Shown one piece after another: positions 21,201 through 33,200 of a stretch of DNA of 64,000 nt. Made by a program: the position numbers and the translations under genes. How positions within the stretch are numbered: position 1 is the first letter of the stretch; each line of letters starts with the position of its first letter. Where the stretch lies: NCBI GenBank assembly GCA_963855995.1, contig OY979717.1, forward strand, positions 61,038,243 through 61,102,242, given 5' to 3'. The notes under the pieces were generated by a model. It made no database searches. It worked only from the letters and a program-made list of their open reading frames with translations, and was not told the origin of the DNA. The DNA is from Muricea muricata. Lineage: Eukaryota > Cnidaria > Anthozoa > Malacalcyonacea > Plexauridae.

Positions 21201-24200
21201 TAAGCGAGTTTTCTTTAATGAACACAACTTCTTAACATAATATAATTATCAATTAACATTATTTTTATAACTTTTCCTGAAATGCATATAAGTATTTGAC
21301 ACAAAAAAGTTCATTGTCCTAAATGAAAAACGTCTTTCATTTATACCTAAGACGAGGTTTCAAACGATAAAATGTCAAAGATCTAGTGAGCGAAACGTTA
21401 AATTAAGAAGTCACTGTTAAGATTTTTCAGAATTCAGGTGCCATTGAGATCTTTCTATGCACAATAAACAGTTTTATGTCGTATAAACTTTACGATAAAC
21501 ACAACGAATTCAAAAAGGTTCTTAAATGTAAAGTTACTGTGGTCATTGATACATTGTCTTGACCTATGTTGCAAAATCAAATCCCATCTTATAAACACAT
21601 AAAAAACTATTTCAGATAATATGAATAGTGCTCCGTAACATCAACAATGTTGTTTCCCACCTAATGGTAGAAAAAAACAAGATAACTATGTGCATGTCTA
21701 CGAAATCGTCAGATTGCCAAATTTTTGTGCGAGGTATAGTTTAATGTTGCTGGGTGAAAAAGTGTACCATCTGCTGTGGCACAGTACATTGATTTGGCTC
21801 AAAAAAGGGCTGCTTGCACCTTACACAATCAAGAATGAAATGAAAATACACATTCGCTACTTTTCTACGAGTTTCGCCATCCTGTCTCCATTCCCTGTGC
21901 ATGTTCGACACAATTACAAGGTCTGCTGGAGGGTTGCCAATTTGTCCTCCTGGTTTCAATGAGCTTCCACAACCAAAACAGATGGAAGTTTGCACTGGGC
22001 AGAAGCCAGGGAGGTAAACGATAAATGAGTTTGGATAAGGAGAGGGATATGGCGGTCTGTGCTGAGCTGGGAAACGTGGGCCATAAGAAGCTTCTGACAA
22101 GTGGGTGAATGGTGTTGGTGTGGTAAATGCTGGAACATATTTGTGTCAAATACTTATATGCATTTCAGGAAAAGTTATAGAAATAATGTTAACTGATAAT
22201 TATATTATGTTAAGAAGTTGTGTTCATTAAAGAAAACTCGCTTATACCCGCGTTTTCCATTATTACCCGCGTTTTCCATGACTACCCGCGTTTTCCATGA
22301 CTACCCGCGTTTTCCATACCCGCGTTTTCTATACCCGGTACCCGCTATCCGGTACCCGCGTTTTCTAGGTAACCGAAGTTGAGTGCATTTTAAATGGTTT
22401 TCGTCATGGGTTCCGGCTGGAATTTCACTCCAATGCCATCACTCTTAAGTCAGCTAAAAAGAACTGCCCTTCGTCTGCTGAGCACCCCGCTATCATTGAT
22501 AAATAATATTACCTCGCGAAAGAAGTCTCCTTAGGCAGGGTCGCTGGGCCCTTCCAAGCTCCAGCATTAAGCAGTTTAGACATTAGTCGCTTCGGTGTAA
22601 TTCCTACGAAGGATGGCGGCTGGCGTCTGATGATTGTCAAAGCCGGACGGGGTGCGTTAATGGGTAAAGTTGACATTAAAAGTGCTTATCGCATTATCCC
22701 ACTACATCCGTCCGATCGTCATTTACTGGGAATGTTCTGGCGCGACTGTTATTACATTGACTTAACCTTGCCTTTCGGTTTACGTTCAGCACCAGCCATT
22801 TTTAATACAGTTGTAGACTCGTTTCACTGGCGTTTAGTTAACAACTGGAACGTTCTTGATTTATTACATTATCTCGATGATTATTTTACGTTAGGACCAC
22901 CTAATTCTAATATTTGTGAGTCGCGTCTTAAAGCAATTGACCGGGCTGCTAGTGACATTGGTATTCCATTGTCTCCCGACAAATGCGTGGGCCCCACTAC
23001 CTGTTTGGTGTTTCTGAGCATTGAATTAGATTCTATCCGCATGACTGCCCTATTGCCCGCTGATAAACATGCGGAACTCATTGCACTATTGGACGAGTGG
23101 GCTAACAAACGCTAGTGTTAGTTAAAGGCACTCCAATCGCTGGTTGGCAAACTCAACCATGCATCCGCTGTCGTTTCTCTAGGGCGGACCTTTTTGCGGC
23201 GTCTTCTTGATTTATTGAAAGGCCACTCGAGCAAGAAGTCTCGTTTTATGCGTCTTAATAATGAATGCAAACTCGACATTGAATGTTGGCGATCTTTTCT
23301 GCCTGGTTGGGATGGGGTATATTTTTTTGATCTGCCTGAGTGGGCCCCAGTCCCCGACCTTTTTTTTGTCCACGGATGCCTCTGGCAGTATTGGGTACGG
23401 CGTGTTCTACTCGGGGGAATGGTTTAATGGCGCTTGGTCGGTGGCCCAACAATCGCTGAGCATTGCTTATAAGGAACTTTTTCCCATAGTCCTTTCCTGC
23501 TATGTATGGGGGGAAAATGGCGGAATTGACGTATTCAATTTGATTGTGATAACCAAAGTGTTGTTGCAATAATTAATTCTGGGGCATCTAAAGACAGTCA
23601 CATTATGAAGCTAGTCAGAGAGTTATTTCTGTGCGCTGCTCGTATGAACTTTACTATCATCGCAAAACATGTCCCCAGAAAGGATAATAACAAAGCTGAT
23701 TCGCTGTCTCGTTTTGACATACAGGTCTTTCGTCAACTAGCTCCACACGCTCACCTAACCCCGGTTATGGTCCCTCCAGCAGTGCTAGCCTGTTTGAATT
23801 ATCTAAATTAGAGCAGCAGACGCGAACACTAATGCTTCAGAGCATTGCTAATTCAACTCGACGAACCTACGACTCGGCAATGACAATGGTTCCCCTTTGC
23901 CAGCGTCTGAATGGAATTTGATGTCATTCGCCACTCACCTGTCGCATACGGGTAAAAGCGCCGTCTATCAAGGTTTATTTAGCGGGAGTGCGATCGCTCC
24001 ATATAGAAAACGGCTTCGCGAATCCGCTGTCTAATTGTTTACGGCTCGAGCGAGTCTTACGCGGTGTTAAACGTAATATTGACTTTATTGACTTTATTAC
24101 AACGGAGCTATTTCACCAAAATATTTACAAAAGAGATGGATAGGTGATCTTCCAATAGGCCGTATACTACAACTAACATGAATATAAATACATATATACA

Positions 24201-27200
24201 CATATCAACTTACAAACAATTAATTTTGGTTTTAAATTTAAAAATACTTTCAGCCGACTTTAAATCACTAGAAAGACCATTCCAGGCTTCAGCACCTCTA
24301 TAGGCAAAAGATTTCTTTTTGAAATTAGTATTAGGCTTAGGTAGTGCAAAATTGAATTCGCTTTGTCGTGTATTGTAGTCATGTATTTCATTTGCATTGG
24401 TGAAAATGTCTATTAAATAATTCGGTAACACTTTATGTTTAATTTTGTACATTAAAATGGCTAATTGGTGTTCTCGTCTAGTTTGTAAGTTTGAAAAGCC
24501 TACACGGTTTAAAATATCCTCGGAACGTATATCGTAATTTTCACGCGTTATTATGGGAAACGCTCTATTTTGGAGCTTTTGGAGTTTGTCTGATAACCCT
24601 TTCCCCAGACAGCCCCAAATCTGGGAGCAATAGTCAAAATGGGGTTGGGTTATAGATAGATATATTACAATTAACGTTTGATAGTCTACTATATCTCGCA
24701 GACGTCGCCTTAAGATGCCGAGGCCCTAATTGACCTTTCCTGTGATTTTATCAACTTGAGCATTCCATATTAGACTTTCATCTATCATCAACCCTAGTGA
24801 TTTTGTTGTTTTAACTCTATCAATTCTACTCTCTCCTATATGTATATGTGGTTCTAGATGTATTTGACTGTGTTTAAGTCTTTTATTACTACCTATTTTC
24901 ATATATTCCGTTTTCATCTTGTTTAAAGTTAGTTTGTTTGCTGACAACCAAGTCGAAACATTTTCTAAATCATGATTAAGTTCATGTTTCATTACACTAA
25001 CATCATTGCTTGATGTTTCAATTTGTGTATCATCAGCAAACATACTTGCGGTTGCGTGCTCTAGGCATTTTGGTAAGTCGTTAATGTGAATTAAAAACAA
25101 CAGTGGGCCAAGAGCCGAACCTTGAGGTATACCATTTATCACCGTTAATGGATTGGACATTTAGCCATTCATTCGGCAATATTGTGTGCGATCTGTCAAA
25201 TAAGATCTAAGCCACAGCAATGCCGTTCCTCTTATACCATAAATATTCAACTTTTTTAACAGAATTTCGTGATTCACCGTATCAAAAGCTTTTCTTAGAT
25301 CTAAAAATACGACGCCGGTAAGTTGGCCAATATCCATATTCTGATACCATCTATTGGTGATATCTAGTAGTGCTGTACATGTGGAATGGAGTGCTCTAAA
25401 TCCGTGCTGTGAAGTTGATAGTAAATTTGACTTAATTAAATATTCATAGATCTGGTTGTGTATTAGCTTCTCCATAATTCTTGCCACAATCGAAATGACA
25501 GATATAGGTCTATAATTAGACATCTTACATCTCTCTCCAGATTTATGTATTGGTGTTACCCTGGCAGACTTCCAGTCAGTTGGAAATATACCTGTACGAA
25601 TTGATTGATTAAAGATTGATGTTAGTGAGGGTACAATCACATGGGACGCAATTTTCAGAATCCTTGCTGAGATTTGATCCATACCCGATGCTTTTGATGC
25701 AGTAAGACCGTGAAGCAATTTTAAGATTTCTGTCTCAGATATTTCTTTAAAATACGATAATGTATTTGTAGGACATTCAAAGTCCGCGAAATAATCCTCA
25801 GGTATTGTAACTGAGGGAGGGATATCGTTACGTAACTCATCTCCCAATTCGATGAAATATTTATCAAACGCATTTGGTATTTGGATTGGATCTATCGGTT
25901 CATTATTATCTGTTGTTAATTCAGATATTTTAGTATCTTTTTTGGAGTTATTCATTAATTCGTTAATGGTTTTCCACATTTTCTTGGGATCTTTTGTGTC
26001 AGTTTGTAGTTTGTCTTGATAGTATTGGCGAATGGTGCACTTTACCAATCTATTGTAACTATTTTTAGCAGATTTATAAATAGTCCAGTCAGCCTCTAAT
26101 CCTGACAATACTGCCTTCTTTTTTAAAAATGCTTTCTGACGTTTTTTAGTTATTAAATCCTTAGTTATCCAAGGTAATCGTTTACTGGATACCCTACGTT
26201 TTTTTAAGGGTGCATGCCTATTAACAATATTAAGAAATGTGTTTTTCCAAACCGACCATGAATCATTAGGATCCCAGTATTCTAGGTTTAAATTAATAGA
26301 TGACTGCAATTCAAATAGAAAATGTGTTTCATTAAATTGCTTAAAGTCTCTATACTCTATTATCCGGGGCGACTGTTTAGTTGCTTGAAATTTGCGAACA
26401 CCATAAATTAAATAGTGATCGCTGATAGTAATGATTTTTACGCTCGCAGGGTATCTCGACTCGACAACGGCTTCCAGTGACGTTGGCAGTACTGTCAAGT
26501 ATACGGGCAGTGTTAAATTTCAACTGCTACGACGATATTTTGTTTTGGGCTGCATACTGCACGGGAGTTTTTGGCTTCCTTCGATCTGGCGAGTTTACAA
26601 CGCCAAGCAGCAAGTTTGATTCGCGAATCCATTTAGCTCTCTCCGATGTGAAAATCGACAAGCATATCAACCCAAAGGTAATCTTTCTGCATATCAAGTG
26701 CTCGAAAACCGACCCATTTCGACAAGCGTCCAATATACGCCTAGGGATCACAGGCAAAGACATCTGCGCAGTTAGGGCGCTGCTGCACTACCTTCATCTT
26801 CGTGGGGGTGATGCAGGACCCCTCTTTCGTCATTCAACTGGATCTCCACTGACTAGAGCAACACTAACCACTTGGCTCAGAAACGCAGTAGCTCGTGCTG
26901 GTTTATCAGGAAACTTTTCAGGTCATAGTTTTCGCATTGGCGCAGCAACATTCGCCGCTGCCGCAGGTATTCCAGATCACTTAATCAAGACCTTAGGGAG
27001 ATGGTTCAGCAATGCCTATCAATTGTACATACAAACACCTCACCACATTATCGGAAACCGTTCCTGCACGCATTGTTTGTAATAATAATCATAATAATAA
27101 CAATACATAATTTCCAAGATTTAATTGTCGTGTTCCTTTGGGGGTCTTTGTAATGGGTGTGGTCCCTAGTGAGTCCGTGACAGCCTAGTAATTGGGTGTG

Positions 27201-30200
27201 GCCCTTGGTAATTTAAATTTGGTGACAGCTTAGCAGTTGGATATGGTCCCACTGCTAATTTTATTCTAACGTCAGCTTAGCATTGGGCGTAGTCCCTGTG
27301 CTAATTTTAAATTTGGCAACAGCTTAGCTACTGGGTATGGTCCCTTTGCTAATTTGAATGTGGCGACAGCTTAGCATTTGGGTGTGGTCCCTTTGCTAGT
27401 TTTATTTTAGCGACAGCTTAGCATTGGGCGTAGTCCCTGTGCTAATTTTGAATTTGGCAACAGCTTAGCAACTGGGTGTGATCCCTTCGCTAATTTTAAT
27501 GTGGCGACAGCTTAGCAATTGGGTGTGGTCCCTTTGCTAATTTTGTTTTAACGACAGCTTAGCATTGGGCGTAGTCGCTTTGCTAATTTTGCATTTAGCA
27601 ACAGCCTAGCAACTGGGTGTGGTCCCTTTGCTAGTTTTATTTTAGCGACAGCTTAGCATTGGGCGTAGTCCCTGTGCTAATTTTGCATTTGGCAACAGCT
27701 TAGCAATTGGGTGTGGTCCCTTTGCTAGTTTTATTTTAACAACAGCTTAGCACTGGGCGTAGTCCCTTTGCTAAATTTGCATTTGGCAACAGCTTAGCGA
27801 TTGGGCGTGGTTCCTTTGCTAATTCTAATGAGGCGACAACTTAGCAATTAGGTGTGGTCCCTTTGCTAATTTTATTTTAGCGACAGCTTAGCATTGAGCG
27901 TGGTCCCGGTGCTAATGTTGAATTTGGCAACAGCTTAGCAATTGGGTGCGGTCCCTTTGCTAATTGCATTTGAATGACAGCCAGTGAGTACTTGGGTGTA
28001 GTTTCTGTGCTAAATTTATTGTGGCGACAGCTCAGCAATTAGTTTTTGGTCTGTTGCGCTGATGTTATCTGTTACGCTATTGATTTAAAGTTACCGTGTG
28101 GAGGTGGTTAGAACGGACGGGGAGTTAGTTACTTGGAGTGGTGAATTTCAGAGAAATATCACTTTGGTGGTAAGGTCCTCACTGTACAGATTCACATGAC
28201 TCGGGCCTGAATCCAAGTAACACAAATGCCAAACTTTAACTGACCGCGTCTGCACCTAACCATCCACACGGGTAAGTATGGGGACGACGGATATTAAATG
28301 AGGTTACATAGTAACCAAGGTTAATATGTTAGGAACCAGCGCGCGATCTGGGTCTGAGTGACCCTCCTGCTGAGCTGGATATATAAGAGCATCAGTCGTG
28401 CAGTGGGAGCATTCGCTAGCTAATAAAGCCAGCTGCAGCAATTTGCGGGAAATAGAGTTAGAAAATATTTTTTTTTAACTGACATATAGCCTAACTTTGT
28501 GCGTTAGTTTCCATCGAACTCAGTTCGGTGTGATAAGGTGCAGACGTTTCGGTGGTCAGGCCCTCGCTGTACAGATTCACATGACTCGGACCTGAATCGA
28601 TCCAAGTAACACTAATGCCAGACTTTAACAGACCGCGTCTGCACCTAACCATCCACACGGGCAAGTATGGTGACGGCGGATATTAATGTATATATGCTGC
28701 AAGTGGCCGAAGTTCGACTTGAACGTCTGAAGTTGGTTTTGAACTTCCGAACTACGTTGCCAATTACAATGCGGAAGTCAGAATTTCGCTGCCTGCTAGA
28801 GAACTTCCAAATATAGTTCGCAACTAAACCGTCAGAAGTTTGCTAAAATCATCTGTAACTCAAGAACTAAACTGATTCAACTAAAACATTTGTATTACTC
28901 ACTCTCGATTCCTGATAATTATCACGTATACAATCCACCAAAATCATAATCTGTTGTTAATTATGCCAAAAATATTAACATTGGCGAATTTTAAGTTTCT
29001 TAATTTTTCTAGATGCACTTGCTTACTTTAGATTTTTTTATGCTCTATAGATGACTGCTGCTTTGATGTAAAGCCTCAGCCATATTGCAATATCCCGTTT
29101 CTAAAAAGTGCGTTCACCGATTCCAATCAAACAAAAGTCATTTCCACACTGGCCACCTACCTGCCTCTATTCTACGCTCTTGAATCAATCAACTTGGTGC
29201 ACTGTGCCAGTCAGTTATCCTCGTATCTTTGCTTAAAGAATTTCATGTATTGTTCAGTCGGCAGTAAATTCAGTTCTTGTCCCAGAGATACAATGCAACC
29301 TTCCCGTCAGGATTGTCTTAGTTTCTTCAATAACTCTTCACCTTGTTCTGTTAATCGTATGAACAATGCCCTTAAAAACGCTGGCTATAGTATCTCTGTG
29401 CCACTAACAGATAGAAATTGCTCAGTACCAGCAGGAGTAATGCAGTTTCCTTTCCTACTACCTGCATTATTAGGTAAGTGCATGGTTGCCTAATATATAG
29501 CAGTTAATTAGCCATTTTTATTGGGTTCTTTTTATTGGAATCAGTGGACGGTTCCGGAAATGCTGAATTAAATCAGGAATTTTTTCAAAGTAGATACTGA
29601 AAAGTGCAGCAAATTCATCTTTTCAACTCTATAATTTCTGTGGGAAAGACAAAAAGCATACCATTTTTCAATGCTTGTCACCAAACGACCAAGCTTTGAT
29701 TTCTTCCAAATTTAGAGCATTCATGGCAAGGATCTTGTCCGAGTGAGAATGTTGGTACGAGAGAAGCCTACGGAGTTTTTGAGTGGCCACAAACGTCAAT
29801 TGGTGATCGTTCTACACGTGATTGCCCTTATAATCCACAGTCTTCTGCAAGCCGCGAATGTTTGTATGCAAACCAAACTGGTGGAGGGGTTTGGGGACCA
29901 CCCAATGTGGATCAATGTAAATATAGGGACAAACAAACTGGAATTCTCTTTCAACTGGCACAGGTATTCAAATAGCTGATTATAATTGCTAATTACAATA
30001 ATAATCGCAGATATCACGTGTCCAAGCACACTAAAAAGCTAACTCACTGCATAAATGGTTGAGTTAATTGTATCGTCCCACTAATATGTTTGTAAAGATT
30101 ACTGTCAGCTTGGTTGGCAAAGATAACCAAAACATTTGTTTAAATAAAAATGAAAATGCGTCTAATGTGAAGGTAGGAATTACATTACTAAGACAACCGT

Positions 30201-33200
30201 TAATCAGATAAAAAATAACAGAAGATGGCGGAAAACTCATTTGTTTGGAGAAAGTTAAAAAATCTGCTGCGATGATAACGTTCATAAACTTATCCTTTTA
30301 TATAAAAAACACCGATATGGCTAGCTTGAAGCTAATAAAAATTATGACTTATTGCCCAATTGCAAATGTCAACTTATATCGGTAATTTTAGGAGGACATT
30401 AACAGTAACAATGCGGTAAACATCACCGCGGAGGTAAGAAATGCAACATCTGGCAACAACGGCAAAACACTTAAGGCTGGCGAAATCAACGACATTGCAA
30501 CAATATTAGAGAAAATTGCCAACGTGGAGGAGAAAGCGAATGAGGTATTTACGTATTATATGGAAATAATTTTTGATTGAATCCACCATTGGATTATGCT
30601 TATATTGTTGCAGTCAAAACAATATTCCTATATGGTGATTGGAAGAGTATACTGTCAATCAACCAGTGACGTCAATGATAGATGAGAGCTTTTTATGCTC
30701 TACGCAATCATGCAGCTTATAACTGGCAAGAGAGTCTTTGGGTACGAGTGTAATCTAACAAATAAATGTTATGGAACAATGTTGGAAAATGTATCAAAGG
30801 TTATTAAAGTGCACGACTTTTTTTAATTCAGAATCATACCATTCTCTGTGCGGACTATTTGAGCGTTTGAAGACGTTGCATGTGTTCTTGCATTATTTCA
30901 CAATTTCTAGTTCAATTTAAGTTGCACCATTAACATGCGTATTATCATATAGATAACAATAAAAGATAAAAAAATGTTCCGATTATGGTACATATTCAAT
31001 TTTACTTTATTTCTATTACGATTTAAATTAACATTCGTATTCCGTATTTGTGAAGGTTGCTGATGATTTTCTCGCAACAATAGACAACGTACTGGAAGCT
31101 ACGATAGGAAATGTGGTAAGAAGTCAAGAGAACAGTAATTCTTCTTCCAGGTAAATACAGGAAAATATTGAAAGCAGTGGCGGATCTAGCGTAAGTCAAA
31201 ATAAATTACCACAGCTCATTCTAGGATATATAATCACATAATATATACCACAGCTCATTCTAGGATATATTAATACCTTCAAAGCGACTTCATTGGTAGA
31301 TTTTATTCTTTTGAAAATCATAACCTATGACATTGTTGTAAAGTTATTTTGAATTTAAAATTGAGCTGCTATAATTTATTTTGACTTACCTTGGATCCGC
31401 CACTGATTGAAAGGAAAACATGACGGTATAATGCAGCACAAAAACCTCTACAGTCAAATAAGGCTTTTAATAAGGAAATGTTCTCCCTTCGCTCCTGATT
31501 CTATATTCATTCTAAATATCTCAATTTTGTTTTGAAATTACAGGATCCTTCAAGCTTTAAATACTCTAGCAGAGGCATTAGTCATTGGTCCTGAAAGCAA
31601 ATTTCAAAGAGTACAAAGAAACTTTGCCATTAACTTACAGGTTGTCAAATCACAAACATTCACCGGTATAACATTCTCCGGGATTGTCGATAAACGTCAA
31701 GATTCGGAATTGAGAAATAATAGCATTACAACAAACTTCTCTGACAACGTTCCACTCATCACTTCATCCGCTTCCATCACTATCCCGCGAACAATTTTCA
31801 GCGAATCGGCAAACACAAACAGCTCCGGACGGCAGACGGCCATTTTTGCACTTTATAAAGAAACAAAGTTCTTTGTAGCTTCCTTCGAAGACTTTACGAA
31901 GACATCTAGCCGCTTAAATAGTTTTGTAATTGCGGGCAGTTTTAGGAGGTTACCGATAGAAAATTTGAACGATCCAGTTAAAGTTGCCCTAAGAAGTATC
32001 GTTCGAGGAGATACCAACACCACTTTATGTTCATACTGGGACTTTAACCTTGGTGATTGGTCACAAGAAGGTTGCGTATTTGATCGCGTTCTAGAAGATG
32101 GCCGAGTCCTTTGTAACTGCAATCATCTTACAAACTTTGCTATGCTAATGGTATGTATATCACTTCTTGACAGTGTTGTGGTGAGGTGGGGTTGGGTGAA
32201 GGTGAACAGGGGTGGATCCTGTAGCGTTTTTTTAAGAGGGTGCCGGTGAAGGAAAAATTTTGAAAATTATAACCCCGAAAATACCATTTCCAGTTTGACT
32301 TGGAAAAAAGGAAAAACCTTTGAAATTATACCATATTTTATGAGCTAAGCATCTTGTGTCATTTACTCATTTGCATGTAAGTCTGGCCATTCGTACATTT
32401 TTGAAAAGTTGAAATGGCGACAAATGTTGATTTTCAATATAAAATAATGCAAGTTTAAAGTTTTGTTTAACTTATTCGAGTGTTTTTGATTGTGTTTAAC
32501 CGTCTTTTAATTTCTCTTTTCAATGTTGAATACTTATAATGATGGACGTTTATTGCAATTATGGTAATACTAATTTTTGCACCCCCCCTTGCACCCCTGT
32601 TGACCAAGGCCAACAGGGGTGCGTACCCCTGTCCCCCCTCCCCTAAATCCACCCCTGAAGGTGAATCCAGAGTGTTAACGAGTGTAAAATTAAGCAGGAG
32701 TTGGGGAGAGAGGAGACCCGCAGTCTTTTCAGCTTTCGTTCAGCCTTCCGAGTATTTTCAGCTTTCACCTAAGTTTAATACCAAGTAATTTGTTTCGACT
32801 CATAACTGCATTTTTAGGATATCGATCCGGGTGTGGCGACAAAACATGACAAAATTCTTGGAGTAATTAGTTACATTGGATGTGCTCTTTCTTTAGGCGG
32901 ATTTATTTTGACAATTATTATTATTCTGGCAATAAGGTAAATTATAAAATAATGCTATAGTAGCTGATACTTCATAGTGTAGGTTCCAGATGGCCAAGTT
33001 TATGGGATATAATGCTCGGGGCTTTGTTGTTTGATTTTAATAATACACTGACAAATTGATTGATCATATCCAGTTGTACTTTAAAAATGTTAGGTCAGGA
33101 CGTAACGTCAAGGAAGTCATTTTCTTTATCTGGAAAATAAACGTGTATGCAGGTGAAGAACCGCATGAGATTTTCAGGCAACTATTTTGAATGATAAAAT

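Larger units (their letters stand above)
19832..28686 (+). mobile_element. Ngaro-type tyrosine-recombinase retrotransposon (DIRS order)
   Basis: Split direct repeats in the order A1 (19832-19944), coding region, B1 (28166-28297), A2 (28300-28412), B2 (28551-28686) are diagnostic of Ngaro. Coding order is gag, reverse transcriptase, RNase H, tyrosine recombinase. Such elements integrate as circles by the recombinase instead of an integrase and leave no target duplication. The copy is dead: frames are broken, a stretch of the RT N-terminus is missing, a foldback lies between gag and RT, and a LINE lies in the recombinase gene. Confidence 0.88.
19245..28862. mobile_element. TIR DNA element split by the Ngaro insertion
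   Basis: Left arm about 19245-19375 and right arm about 28725-28862 are inverted copies: ACAGATGATTTCAGCAAACG, TTAGTTGCGAACTATA and the GGAAGTT-rich stretch recur in complement. Without the Ngaro (19832-28686) the element would be about 760 bp. The loop contains a minus-strand frame (about 19519-19810) reading TTIYNVLKENKFNS and LITQRDRTSYYMFKG, perhaps a transposase remnant that I do not recognise. No clear target duplication was found. Confidence 0.6.

Noticed and set aside
27150..28040. Regular 47-bp repeats considered as a CRISPR-like array
   Set aside because: Repeats are contiguous without unique spacers and lie inside a eukaryotic retroelement.
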